DNA of 46,095 nucleotides. Source: Robinsoniella sp. (GTDB taxonomy: Bacteria > Bacillota > Clostridia > Lachnospirales > Lachnospiraceae). Each line of letters starts with the position of its first letter. Within the stretch, counting starts at the first letter, position 1. Under the pieces are notes generated by a model. It was not told the DNA's origin. It was given only the letters and a program-made list of their open reading frames with translations, and made no database searches. Location of the stretch: the NCBI GenBank assembly GCA_022788205.1, contig JALEVQ010000016.1, positions 1 through 46,095 on the forward strand. Reading direction: 5' to 3'. Both the position numbers and the translations under genes were made by a program. This document shows positions 1 to 8,777 of the stretch, in pieces.

Positions 1-836
1 TCCGGGCGCATTCTCAGGCTCGCCTTAATCAAATCTCGGATGCTGATCTCGCGTTCCCTTGAAAAATTTCCTTTTCTCGCCTCTAATCTCACTAAATTTT
101 CTACTCCCTGAATCTGGAGTTCCGCATTGTCTTCAATGGTGATAATTCGCTCGTGTTTCGGAATAAAATTAGAGAGGGCATTCAGGAAGGTAGTCTTTCC
201 TGATCCTGTTCCTCCGCTGATAAAAATGTTATATCCGGCATGCACTAACTTTTTTAAAAATTCAGCCGCCTCTTCTGTGATACTGTTCCACTCGATCAAT
301 TTCTCGATCGAGATGGCATGTTTGGGGAATCTTCTGATCGTCAGAATCGGTCCATTCACTGCGGCAGGCGGCAGAACAATACTGACACGATCACCATTTT
401 CAAGTCTCGCATCAGCGAAAGGATTTGCTTCGTTTACAACCCGGTTACATCGCCCTGCAATCTGCTGAATCAGATCCTCAAGACGCTCTTTTGACCGAAA
501 ACAATGTTCCCATTTTCTGATCTGTCCGTCCCTCTCGACAAAGATTCCTTCGACACCATTCACCATAATCTCGGTAATCTCATCGTCGTCTAGCAGCTCC
601 TGCAAAAGATCGAGTTTTCGAACTGCATTGAACAGATTCTTTCGTATTTCCTGCTTTTGGTCAAGACAAATATATTCTTTTTTACTCTCCTTTAAAATCA
701 GCTGATCAATCTGGTGATAAATCTCCTGATCATCAATATTTTTCATGCCTTCCATCTGGCAGCGCAGCTTCTGTTTCATGCTCTCTGCGATATTTTCTGC
801 TATGTGCTCTTCTATCTTTTTCTTGTCACTGCTCAT
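1..836 (-). CDS. cpaF: CpaF/TadA-type pilus assembly ATPase (3' end outside window)
   Basis: This is a type II/IV secretion hexameric ATPase that powers assembly of Tad/Flp pili at the inner face of the membrane. Translating the minus strand from ATG 834-836 gives a continuous frame to the window edge (about 278 codons seen; the family is usually 400-470). A Walker A GGTGSGKT lies at about 188-220. Upstream is the N-terminal ATPase region (NGVEGIFVERDG), and downstream is SLRMRP, which in CpaF precedes the Asp-box/Walker B (not in the window). The frame begins 38 bp after the TadZ stop. Operon partners are the prepilin peptidase and TadZ, so a Tad locus continues to the left. The identification rests on family motifs. 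The incomplete C-terminus is only a window effect. Confidence 0.93.
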   Translation of the reverse strand, partial: MSSDKKKIEEHIAENIAESMKQKLRCQMEGMKNIDDQEIYHQIDQLILKESKKEYICLDQKQEIRKNLFNAVRKLDLLQELLDDDEITEIMVNGVEGIFVERDGQIRKWEHCFRSKERLEDLIQQIAGRCNRVVNEANPFADARLENGDRVSIVLPPAAVNGPILTIRRFPKHAISIEKLIEWNSITEEAAEFLKKLVHAGYNIFISGGTGSGKTTFLNALSNFIPKHERIITIEDNAELQIQGVENLVRLEARKGNFSREREISIRDLIKASLRMRP

Positions 837-874
837 CGTATCCACCGCTCCTTCCTATCTCCTACCTGCTATCT

Positions 875-1897
875 CTAAAAAATTCTGCCACTGCTTTTTT
901 CTTTTTCTCCAAGAATTCTTCTCACAAATTCTCCCATCTTTCCAAAATATAATCGCTCTGGATCACACTCTGTGAAGACCGGCAGTTTTATTTTTTCTGT
1001 CTTTTCAAAAATCTCTGTATTTCTGCTTCTTTGAATCAATTCTTCATACTGTGTCACCTTCCTCTTTGCCGTCTCCTCTTCCAGGATTGGCATAAAAATT
1101 CGAGTACAAAAGCTCAGAAATAATGGCAAATCTCCCACATTTTCATCGAAATCTAAAATCATCACTTCGTATGTACTATACTGAAAAATTTCCTTCACCA
1201 TCTCTATCCATTCTTCCGTCTTTACTCGCGCCAAATCCCAGCCGATTCCCGCTGGAATATAGTCAAGATCTCTGATCTTCTTTGTGATTCTTCCAAGCTG
1301 ATAGAGAAAATTTGAACGATCTTGGCGAAACAGATATATCAGATCAGAAATATCCCCCTCCCCTTCCATCTTGCCATCAGGGGCAAACCCTGCAATCGTC
1401 TCTAAATTTAAATATAAAGTCGGTCTTTCTTCCGCCAAAATTTGCCCTAAAGTCAGCGCAAATCCTGTTTTTCCACATCGTTTTACCGGCGAATAGACAG
1501 CAAACAGCTGTGTCTCTTTCTTCAGCAGACGCATAGGTCTATCCACTCTTCCTTCCTGCTGTCCCTGCTCATAATAAATGCGCATCATTTCCCCAAAGAT
1601 CTGATCACATGACTGGTATTTGCCGATCATATGATATTGAAGCATCTCAGACTTCACAGTCTCCTCGGACAGGATCACCACACATCCCTGAAAATTTTTC
1701 AGCCTTTCTCCATTCGCCATCTCCGATTCTATCATCAGAAATTCCACTTTGTTTTTCTCCTCAAACCTCCAAAAAGCCTCTTCCTCTGTGAATGCAAGAA
1801 CCTCAAATGGAATCCCTTGTTTCCTCTTAAAATGCTCTGTCAGCCGTTCTACATATCGCTCTTCCCTGTCACATACAACAAACTTTATCTTATTCAA
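875..1897 (-). CDS. TadZ/CpaE-like MinD-family ATPase of the Tad pilus
   Basis: About 340 aa. It has an N-terminal receiver-like region that starts KIKFVVCDREERYVERL, as in CpaE/TadZ. A ParA/MinD-like P-loop follows (YSPVKRCGKTGFALTLGQIL, a deviant Walker A with K-R-x-x-K-T), then the segment VMILDFDEN in the Walker B position. In the family such proteins localise the pilus machine at a pole or focus. The open frame extends to a GTG at 1918, but I prefer TTG at 1897. It overlaps the TGA of the upstream peptidase as TTGA and is preceded at proper spacing by AGGGGG, whereas the GTG has no ribosome site. The overlap implies translational coupling. It sits between the prepilin peptidase and CpaF. 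Confidence 0.85.
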   Translation of the reverse strand: MNKIKFVVCDREERYVERLTEHFKRKQGIPFEVLAFTEEEAFWRFEEKNKVEFLMIESEMANGERLKNFQGCVVILSEETVKSEMLQYHMIGKYQSCDQIFGEMMRIYYEQGQQEGRVDRPMRLLKKETQLFAVYSPVKRCGKTGFALTLGQILAEERPTLYLNLETIAGFAPDGKMEGEGDISDLIYLFRQDRSNFLYQLGRITKKIRDLDYIPAGIGWDLARVKTEEWIEMVKEIFQYSTYEVMILDFDENVGDLPLFLSFCTRIFMPILEEETAKRKVTQYEELIQRSRNTEIFEKTEKIKLPVFTECDPERLYFGKMGEFVRRILGEKEKSSGRIF

Positions 1898-2307
1898 TAG
1901 AGTCCCCCTATTCTGCACAATACACTGAAAAAAATAGGCACAGATAAGCGTATCGTTTTCTTTTTCTTTCCCATGATTCTATTTGCAATGGCAAATATCA
2001 GACCAAAACTCAAGGCAAACATCATACATTCTAAGATATCCTGGATTCCCAAAAAACTGCCAAGCGCTGAAAACAGTTTGATGTCCCCTGCTCCGATCTG
2101 TCTCATGCAAAATCCTCCCCACAGGAGCAAAATAGGAATCAAAATTCCCCATATAGATGACCATGCCCCCATCATCCCATCGTGGTAAATTCTGGTCGCT
2201 GCTCCCACAATTGTCCAAAAAATCACCCATATATTTTTTATTTTCTTTTCGCGCAAGTCTGTCAACACTGCACCGAAACTCATCAAAACAAGTAATATGT
2301 TCTGCAC
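1894..2307 (-). CDS. Type IV prepilin peptidase, A24 family (TadV/CpaA-like)
   Basis: A 137-aa membrane protease that would cleave the leader of Flp pilin. The two expected aspartate motifs are present: TDLREKKIKN near residue 17 and GAGDIKLF near residue 74. At least four hydrophobic segments surround them. The length fits the short CpaA/TadV branch that lacks the N-terminal methylase domain. The start is GTG at 2305-2307, preceded by GAGGAGGATTCG. It is the first gene seen of the Tad operon. An AT-rich stretch (2310-2450) separates it from the terminator of the GH3 gene and probably holds the operon promoter, although I cannot assign convincing boxes. Confidence 0.88.
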   Translation of the reverse strand: MQNILLVLMSFGAVLTDLREKKIKNIWVIFWTIVGAATRIYHDGMMGAWSSIWGILIPILLLWGGFCMRQIGAGDIKLFSALGSFLGIQDILECMMFALSFGLIFAIANRIMGKKKKTIRLSVPIFFSVLCRIGGLY

Positions 2308-2454
2308 CGAATCCTCCTCACGATTTTTAAGAATTTCTTTTTGTTGAATAAATTTTGCCGAACGGCTGAAAATAGATTTGTTCTTTTTGACTTGTTGGTT
2401 ATATTATATATCATTTGTTGCGTTTTGTCTATAAAAAGTGTGTTTTATTTCAAT

Positions 2455-2498
2455 AAAAAATCCATGTCCTGGATTATTTTCCTGAACATGGATTTTTT
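2455..2498 (-). terminator. Rho-independent terminator after GH3 gene
   Basis: Perfect 13-bp inverted repeat (AAAAAATCCATGT at 2455-2467 and its complement at 2486-2498) flanking a short loop, with A/T runs on both sides. It lies about 100 bp past the stop of the minus-strand GH3 gene and before the Tad operon, so it most likely ends the GH3 transcript. Confidence 0.75.
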
Positions 2499-2597
2499 AT
2501 TGTAAAAATTTCCACCGCATACGCAGTATGGATTCGAAGGAGCTAAATACTCTTCAAAACTTTTTATTCTTCTGCGCCTGCCACGGTGCAGAAAGCT

Positions 2598-5549
2598 TTA
2601 CTGTACACTGCCCAGCTCTGTCTGGAACTGTGAGGTTCCTTCATAATCAGAAATCTCGCTGTAATCCAGTCCATAATAGTCGGCAAAGACTTTCATTCTC
2701 ATGGTTGTGTTCAGTGTATTCTTTACGATCTCTTCCAGATCCTCTCTTGTCAGCTGCTTGCCGATATCAAAGTTTCCGCCAGCTTCCTGATAGGTCAATC
2801 CTCTATCCTCTTCCTCAGAGATTTTGAGTGCTGTATAAATGTAGGTCAGCATGTAGATATTCGATGGCATTCCAAGATCGGTTGCTGTCTGGAACATTGT
2901 CACTGCGTTGCCCCAGTCTCCTGACCAGTCTGTCATGGAAATTCCGTTGAATCCCCACTCTTCTCTTGCAATCTGCATCATCTCATCTGCACAGGAACCA
3001 TATTTTCCGTTGACCATGTTATAAGATGTCATCAAGCTTGTCGGATCTGAATTTTTGATTACGATCTCAAAATTCTTCAGGTAGATTTCACGCAGAGTAC
3101 GCTCTGACATCACAGAATCCAGCTTGTTCCATCTGTCGTTATTCTCGCCTTCCATCTGGTTTGCCGCAAAATGTTTCAGAGATACGCCGCATCCGCTTTC
3201 CTGAATACCATTTGTCAGTGCCGCTGCCATAATACCTGTCATTACAGGATCTTCTGAGAAATACTCATAGTTACGTCCGCAGAGAGGATTGCGGTCGATA
3301 TTCAGTGCCGGTCCTAACAGGATCTCTGTGCTGCCTGCAAGACACTCATATCCTGTTGCAAGTCCAACCTGATAAATCAATTCTTCATTCCATGTCTGAG
3401 AACGGTTTGTTCCGCATGGCCAAGCTGTCGTTGTACATCCATTGCTTGTTCCAACTTTATTTGGTCCATCCGATACAGAGAACTCTGGAACGCCTAATCT
3501 TGCATTGCCCTGAACACCATCTGGATTTCTCTGACCTTCTTCCTGCTCTTCGCCGCTGAACTGCTGTCCGATTCTTCCTGCGCCTAAGACATAAGTACAT
3601 AACTCAATGTCTGTCCACTGATCCAGGAATTCATCCATCGTGCAGTTTCCTTCATATACATCGATCAGCTGATACTCTGCCTTGCCTTCTGATGCATACA
3701 GTTCCTGTGCCTCTGCGATCGCTGCATTTGTCTTATCTAACAGGTCTGTATAGTAATCCTGATAAGAAACCTCTTTATCTGGGCTCTCATAGTTTGCTAC
3801 GTCTTCGTCTCCGTTGACTGCCGCCTCGTAGCGATTTCTCTTCGCACTGTCAGCGTCTACTGCTTTATCCTGAATTTCCGTATCTTTCTTATCGATTCCA
3901 GCTGATCCTGTCGGCTTTGTATTTTCATAGTCATATTTGCTCAGCTCTGTCAGCTCGATCTCTGGATAATCCTCAAGATACTGGTCATATGTTCCGTCTT
4001 CCTGAGCCGGTCCTGCCAGATTAGAGCCTTCACGCACTGCAGTGTAGCCTTCTACGTCTAAGCTATATACTACACTGTTCTCTTTTGCGCCGTCCATGCT
4101 GTCGCCCACATACAGGTTGTAGTCGCCGCCCATCAGGATATATGCTGCGTCTTCTTCATACCAGTCAGCCATATCATACACATCGAAGGTCACAGTCACT
4201 TCCTGAGACTGACCTGGCTCTAATTCATCGGTCTTTGCAAATGCCACAAGCTCCATAGATGGGTTCTCCAGCACTCCATCCGGTGCGCCATAGTAGAACT
4301 CTACGACATCTTTTCCTGCCACATCGCCTGTGTTGGTCACTTTCGCCGTGATCGAAATCTGGAGATCGTTCTCTGTCGACGGAATCTCCTCTGGGAATGT
4401 ATAATCTACAATTTCAATCGCAAAGTCTGTGTAGGAAAGTCCATATCCAAAATCATAATACACTTTAAACGGAACCTGCTCTTCCTCAGAGACCTGTGCA
4501 TTGTACTCTGCCACGATATCCTCAAAGGTTGAGAAGTAACGGTATCCATTGTAAATGCCTTCTTCATATTTTGTGAAATAGTACTCATCATAAGGACGGA
4601 TCCATGTTCCATTGTCATATCCGTATGCCGGGTTTGGTGTATCCAGCCACCATGGGAAATGACGAAGAGAGGTGTCTTCCATCGTGAATTCTTCCACAGC
4701 GAGTGCAGATGTCTTAAAGTTTGCGGTCGATGGATAACTCTCGATCGATGCAAGCGTATCAACCAATTTTCCTGATGGATTGACTGCTCCAGAAAGAATA
4801 TCTGCCACTGCGTTTCCGCCCTGTGCTCCTGCGTATCCATACAGCAGAACCGCGTCCACATCGTACTGCTCTACCCATGCCATATCAATATTTGGCAGAT
4901 TTAAAAATACGATGACTTTGTCAAAATATTTTGTGGCATATTCCAATGCCTTTTCCTCTTTATCCGAGAGATACCAGTCTCCTTTTTCTGCATAGCGGTC
5001 ATTTCCTTCGCCCGGTGAACGGCTGATCCAGATCACTGCTGTGTCAGAATCAGCGGCATACTCAGCTGCCTTCTCTTCGCTGCTCACAAATTCAGTGAAA
5101 TCTTTTACCAGCTCTTTTTCCTCTTCCGCTTCTGTCTCCGGTGCAAATCCTGGCGGGAACATTCCGCCTGATTCTTCATCCATCACCTCGCGCATCAGCA
5201 CAAGATCTGGATTTGCCTCGATTCCCTCCGCCGGTGTGATGGTTGCTTCGTCTGAAGCACGGCTTCCGCCTGACCCTGAACCGGACAATTTAAAGCTTCC
5301 AGCTGAGATCAAGGTGATCTTGGAACCACTCTCCAGTGGAAGTACCCCATTGTTCTCCAACATGACAATACTCTCTTTTGCCACTTGTCTGCTCAGAGCC
5401 TCAAACTTTTCTGTCGTATCCTGTGTGCTGCTTGCATCACTGTAATCACTTGCCTGGATAATCTCCACTGCCTGCACGGTCGGTGCACAGGACAAAACCA
5501 TCGCTCCCGCCAAAGAACATGCAACTGCTTTTTGAAGTCTTAACCTCAT
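2598..5549 (-). CDS. Secreted GH3 beta-glucosidase-like hydrolase with permuted domain order
   Basis: 983 aa with an N-terminal signal peptide ending around APTVQA; an alternative lipobox reading (VLSC) is possible. In the usual GH3 order the (beta/alpha)8 domain comes first. Here the alpha/beta sandwich domain comes first (KESIVMLENNGVLPL near residue 60), then a fibronectin-III-like domain (TNTGDVAGKDVVEFYYG), and the TIM barrel is last. The barrel shows NRNPLCGRNYEYFSEDP, KHFAANQ and the nucleophile motif GISMTDW about 110 residues from the C-terminus. This inverted order is known in Ruminococcus and Butyrivibrio GH3 enzymes. Start: ATG at 5549 has AGGAGG eight bases upstream, whereas the ATG at 5555 is too close to it. 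It is monocistronic, and its likely substrates are beta-linked plant or host glucosides; the exact substrate is unknown. Confidence 0.9.
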   Translation of the reverse strand: MRLRLQKAVACSLAGAMVLSCAPTVQAVEIIQASDYSDASSTQDTTEKFEALSRQVAKESIVMLENNGVLPLESGSKITLISAGSFKLSGSGSGGSRASDEATITPAEGIEANPDLVLMREVMDEESGGMFPPGFAPETEAEEEKELVKDFTEFVSSEEKAAEYAADSDTAVIWISRSPGEGNDRYAEKGDWYLSDKEEKALEYATKYFDKVIVFLNLPNIDMAWVEQYDVDAVLLYGYAGAQGGNAVADILSGAVNPSGKLVDTLASIESYPSTANFKTSALAVEEFTMEDTSLRHFPWWLDTPNPAYGYDNGTWIRPYDEYYFTKYEEGIYNGYRYFSTFEDIVAEYNAQVSEEEQVPFKVYYDFGYGLSYTDFAIEIVDYTFPEEIPSTENDLQISITAKVTNTGDVAGKDVVEFYYGAPDGVLENPSMELVAFAKTDELEPGQSQEVTVTFDVYDMADWYEEDAAYILMGGDYNLYVGDSMDGAKENSVVYSLDVEGYTAVREGSNLAGPAQEDGTYDQYLEDYPEIELTELSKYDYENTKPTGSAGIDKKDTEIQDKAVDADSAKRNRYEAAVNGDEDVANYESPDKEVSYQDYYTDLLDKTNAAIAEAQELYASEGKAEYQLIDVYEGNCTMDEFLDQWTDIELCTYVLGAGRIGQQFSGEEQEEGQRNPDGVQGNARLGVPEFSVSDGPNKVGTSNGCTTTAWPCGTNRSQTWNEELIYQVGLATGYECLAGSTEILLGPALNIDRNPLCGRNYEYFSEDPVMTGIMAAALTNGIQESGCGVSLKHFAANQMEGENNDRWNKLDSVMSERTLREIYLKNFEIVIKNSDPTSLMTSYNMVNGKYGSCADEMMQIAREEWGFNGISMTDWSGDWGNAVTMFQTATDLGMPSNIYMLTYIYTALKISEEEDRGLTYQEAGGNFDIGKQLTREDLEEIVKNTLNTTMRMKVFADYYGLDYSEISDYEGTSQFQTELGSVQ

Positions 5550-5706
5550 AAACATTTCCTCCTTCTCCGTTTTCCTTGCTTATTCCTGTAACTTATGGAA
5601 GTATTCTAGCATTTTACCTGTTTTTTAGATATCCTTCGAAGATACCATTCACACCGAAAATCGACCTTTTCGCACTTTTCCGTTTGTCTCCCTATGGCAT
5701 GATACC

Positions 5707-5748
5707 AAAAAAGAAACGCCTCCGAAGATTCTGTCCTCGGAGACGTTT
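5707..5748 (-). terminator. Terminator after hemerythrin gene
   Basis: Inverted repeat AAACG-C-CTCCGA / TCGGAG-A-CGTTT (5714-5725 and 5737-5748). On the minus strand it is followed by TTTCTTTTTT. It lies 40 bp after the hemerythrin stop. Confidence 0.8.
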
Positions 5749-5786
5749 TCATGCCTTTATAACAATTTCTTATCGCACACTACACT

Positions 5787-6197
5787 CTACTTCGATTCGT
5801 TCTGAATATAAGCAGCCAATGCCTGATCCAGATTTTTGATATGATCAAACAGCCAGTCAACTACATTCTTCTTCACTGCTGCCACGAATGCCTCAGATGG
5901 TCCTTCTTCCTCAACCAGCATCTCATGAAGCTCTGACACTGCTTTTTTGAATTCTGCATGTTTTGCTTTGTGTCCCTCTATGCCAGGATAGGAAACTGCT
6001 TCCTGAAGCTTTTCTTCCTCGCCAAAATGAAAATCTGTGTATTCAGCCAGATAATCCAGCATCTTGATAGCCTCGATTTTTCCGCCTCCCTGTTCACAGC
6101 ATGCCACAAGTTTGTCAATCTTGCCGATCAGTTCTTTATGCTGTCCATCAATCACATCATTTCCTGTTACCAAACTGTTATCGAATTCTACTTTCAT
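5787..6197 (-). CDS. Bacteriohemerythrin (di-iron O2-binding protein)
   Basis: 136 aa, the usual length for a single-domain bacterial hemerythrin. The complete ligand set is visible: H20 (DGQHKEL), H57xxxE61, H76xxxH80 and H119xxxxD124. It should therefore bind a di-iron centre and reversibly bind O2. In anaerobes the family is linked to oxygen sensing, scavenging or iron storage. The start ATG has AGGAGGATAACA upstream. The gene is flanked by terminators on both sides and appears monocistronic. No signal peptide is seen, so it is cytosolic. Confidence 0.95.
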   Translation of the reverse strand: MKVEFDNSLVTGNDVIDGQHKELIGKIDKLVACCEQGGGKIEAIKMLDYLAEYTDFHFGEEEKLQEAVSYPGIEGHKAKHAEFKKAVSELHEMLVEEEGPSEAFVAAVKKNVVDWLFDHIKNLDQALAAYIQNESK

Positions 6198-6360
6198 TGT
6201 TATCCTCCTAGTTCGTTGTTTATTTTTCGCTTTTCTGTTTTATCTATCTTTTTATATACTATCGCAATTTTCATGTTTTATCAACAAAAATTTCTTCAAT
6301 ACTCTTTTTTTGCCCCCATAGGGGAGAAAACTCCTAATCAATGACAGAAGACGAACAAAT

Positions 6361-6409
6361 AAGAAATGCCCTCGGTTTTCTATTGTCATCAGACCGAAAG
6401 GCATTTCTT
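6361..6409 (-). terminator. Terminator after phosphatase gene (possibly bidirectional)
   Basis: AAGAAATGCC (6361-6370) pairs with GGCATTTCTT (6400-6409), with an inner TCGGT/ACCGA extension. The T-rich tail is stronger on the plus strand, but the only gene ending here is the minus-strand phosphatase (stop 6476). Confidence 0.7.
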
Positions 6410-6475
6410 ATTTTTTACTTCTTATCTCTCAATTACGGACTCACCTATTACCATGCAACGCTTCGTATATCCGCA

Positions 6476-7912
6476 TCAGTCATTGCTTTTTGCCACATAG
6501 AACTCATCAAATACTTGCCCTTTGGTTTCGCCGCTTGCAGCTATACCCTGTGCCAATATGCCGGTATCATCCTTTTTTAAGATCATAAATGAGCGGATAT
6601 CGTTTTTCTCAAACACAGGCTTGTTTCCAGATGGATGATACGGATCGTCTTCTCCTCTGTAGTTATTTCCGATAGAAGCAGCTTCGATATAATTCACTCC
6701 ATTGATGAGATATCTCTCATAGACATGTGAGTGTCCAAAACTTACTGCATTCACACTATATTTCTCATACAGCGGCTTCAGCACATCGTAGGCGTAATCT
6801 CCGTTTGGATAGGTCGCTTCGTCCCCCTCGATGACAGGGTCAGATAAAGGATAATATCCATCCTGACCGCGGTTGAGCATATGCCAGTGCATATTTACCC
6901 ATTTATACTTTGCGTCAGTAGATGCAAGATCTTCCTCCAGCCATTTCACCTGTGCACTGTCCGCAGAAATGTCATCAAACATCGCCCATCCAGGTGCCTC
7001 AAAGCCATCCCAGCTCTGCCAGCGGAAGCATGATATATTGCTTATGTGCAAATCGCCATAATCAACGCTGTACCAATGTTTGCCGCCTTTTGTGTACTCC
7101 TGATCCGGATAGAGTGTCCGAAACAGCTGCATGTAGATTGATAAGGACCAGTCATCATTTTGAGCCGCTCTCTCTTTCTCTTTGAATACTCTCTGGTCGT
7201 CCACCTCATGATTTCCTGGAACCGGAAAAATTGGTGTATACTGCAACAGTTCTGCCCCATCCTCTTCCTGCTGCATAATCTCAAACCAGCTCTTGCCATC
7301 TTCCTCAGGGTTTACAAAACAATTGTCCAGATCGAACCATTCTCCTGCTTTCCACGGTGTATTCCCCATATCGCCTTCATATATAATAAAATCTGGTTTA
7401 TTCTGACCAATCTGCTTTACCGTTGCTGGGCTCTCCTCTTTCAGCTGTAAATCTGAGAGCAGTACAAAGGTAAAATCGCCATCTTTCTCGGGCGCTGTCT
7501 TAAAATTATATACCTTTGTTGTCTCTGTCTTTCCATCAATCGTTGTCGTCACTCTGTAATAGTATGTCGTATCAGGCTTTAAATCTTTTACTGTCGCAAT
7601 CTGCTGATAAACATCAAGTTCGGGATTGTTTGACGGCTCCTCATCATATCCTTCTGCACTCGCTGAGATGCGCAGTCCATTTATTTTATATTGCTGTGCT
7701 TCTACGGTCTCACCCAAGGCATCTGTCTCGCCTATCTCAATGCTTCCTTCCCCTTCTCCTGCCGTCAGCCAGCAAATGTCCATCTGACTGTCAGGTTTCA
7801 GTGTCAGCAGATACGGCTTTGTATATGTAATACTGCTTTCTGCAGCGGAACACTGTAAAGCTCCGCAAGTGAGCATTGTTCCAAGCGCAAGAAATTTGAA
7901 TATTCTTTTCAT
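6476..7912 (-). CDS. Secreted purple-acid-phosphatase-like metallophosphoesterase
   Basis: 478 aa with a signal peptide (MKRIFKFLALGTMLTCGALQCSA). Residues about 24-140 form the fibronectin-III-like N-terminal domain of purple acid phosphatases (LKPDTTYYYRVTT). The catalytic metallophosphoesterase domain follows with D154 (SDLQ), D181 (EGDMGN), N234-H235 (PGNHE), the HWH block at 342-344 and GHSHVYER with H394/H396. The whole dinuclear metal set is thus present. It is likely an extracytoplasmic phosphomonoesterase; the substrate cannot be inferred. Start ATG with AGGAGGAGAAAAAT. It follows spmA after a 177-bp gap and ends in its own terminator. Confidence 0.9.
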   Translation of the reverse strand: MKRIFKFLALGTMLTCGALQCSAAESSITYTKPYLLTLKPDSQMDICWLTAGEGEGSIEIGETDALGETVEAQQYKINGLRISASAEGYDEEPSNNPELDVYQQIATVKDLKPDTTYYYRVTTTIDGKTETTKVYNFKTAPEKDGDFTFVLLSDLQLKEESPATVKQIGQNKPDFIIYEGDMGNTPWKAGEWFDLDNCFVNPEEDGKSWFEIMQQEEDGAELLQYTPIFPVPGNHEVDDQRVFKEKERAAQNDDWSLSIYMQLFRTLYPDQEYTKGGKHWYSVDYGDLHISNISCFRWQSWDGFEAPGWAMFDDISADSAQVKWLEEDLASTDAKYKWVNMHWHMLNRGQDGYYPLSDPVIEGDEATYPNGDYAYDVLKPLYEKYSVNAVSFGHSHVYERYLINGVNYIEAASIGNNYRGEDDPYHPSGNKPVFEKNDIRSFMILKKDDTGILAQGIAASGETKGQVFDEFYVAKSND

Positions 7913-8089
7913 ATTTTTCTCCTCCTGTATCTATGAATTACTTCATCATACCCGGTCGACCTTTCCGTATATACAAGAGTATTGTCATATGTACATGTAA
8001 AGTCTGATATCTAGAAAGCGTAAAATCTTTATAAATCAAAGTATCCAAACATTCTGCCTGATTCGAATCTCTCAGATTTATGAGAATAT

Positions 8090-8698
8090 CTACTTTCTGT
8101 CCATCCATCTGCAAAACACAATCGCCGCCGCTGTGCTTACCGCGGTGGCAACGATCGCCGGTCCTACGATCGCCGTCGGATTCACGCTCCCATACTGACT
8201 CCTGTAGGCAATCATATTCACAGGGATCAGCTGAAGTGATGAGATGTTTAAAATCAGGAACGTGCACATCTCATTGCTTGCCACCCCGCGCGGCATAGCA
8301 TTTTGTCTCCCTTGCCCCTGTCGTCTCTCCTCTTCCAATTCTTCCAGCGCTTCCATCGCCTTCAGACCTGCCGGCGTCGCCGCCCACCCAAGCCCCAAAA
8401 AATTTGATATCATATTCATCGAGATCTGTTCTAAGGCAGGATGATCTTTTGGCACTCTCGGAAATAAAAAGTGCAAAAACGGTCTCATCTTTCGTGCCAT
8501 CCAAGCGATCAATCCCGATTTCTGCGCAATCTCCATCACCCCGCACCACAGCGCCATCACACCCAACATGGTGATACACAGAGCAACTCCTTCCTTTGCC
8601 GACCCTAAAATTGCCTCCGTGATCGCCTGCATTTTTCCTTGCAGCGCTCCATAAGTAACCCCGATCAAAATCATAAATCCCCACAGATAGTTTAACAT
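8090..8698 (-). CDS. spmA: Spore maturation protein A (nucleoside-recognition/Gate domain)
   Basis: 202 aa integral membrane protein with several hydrophobic segments. It carries the SpmA signatures WCGVMEIAQKSGL and NMISNFLGLGWAATPAGLKAMEALEEL, and the C-terminal SNEMCTFLILNISSLQLIPVNMIAYRSQYG. In Bacillus and Clostridium SpmA works with SpmB in spore core dehydration and heat resistance. The usual partner spmB is not downstream. The 177 bp before the phosphatase start contain no Spm-like frame. The ribosome site is modest (GAGAGG close to the ATG). Confidence 0.92.
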   Translation of the reverse strand: MLNYLWGFMILIGVTYGALQGKMQAITEAILGSAKEGVALCITMLGVMALWCGVMEIAQKSGLIAWMARKMRPFLHFLFPRVPKDHPALEQISMNMISNFLGLGWAATPAGLKAMEALEELEEERRQGQGRQNAMPRGVASNEMCTFLILNISSLQLIPVNMIAYRSQYGSVNPTAIVGPAIVATAVSTAAAIVFCRWMDRK

Positions 8699-8777
8699 AA
8701 CCTCTCATCCGCATTCTGGACTGTTATTTAAAAAACTATATGTGGGGATTTTCTTTTTCATTCTTTTTTGTGTCATC

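Noticed and set aside
7938-8267. Minus-strand frame of 109 codons overlapping the spmA 3' end as a candidate spmB
   Set aside because: It overlaps spmA in another frame, is Asp/Cys/Arg-rich without hydrophobic segments, and shows no SpmB motif; a shadow frame.
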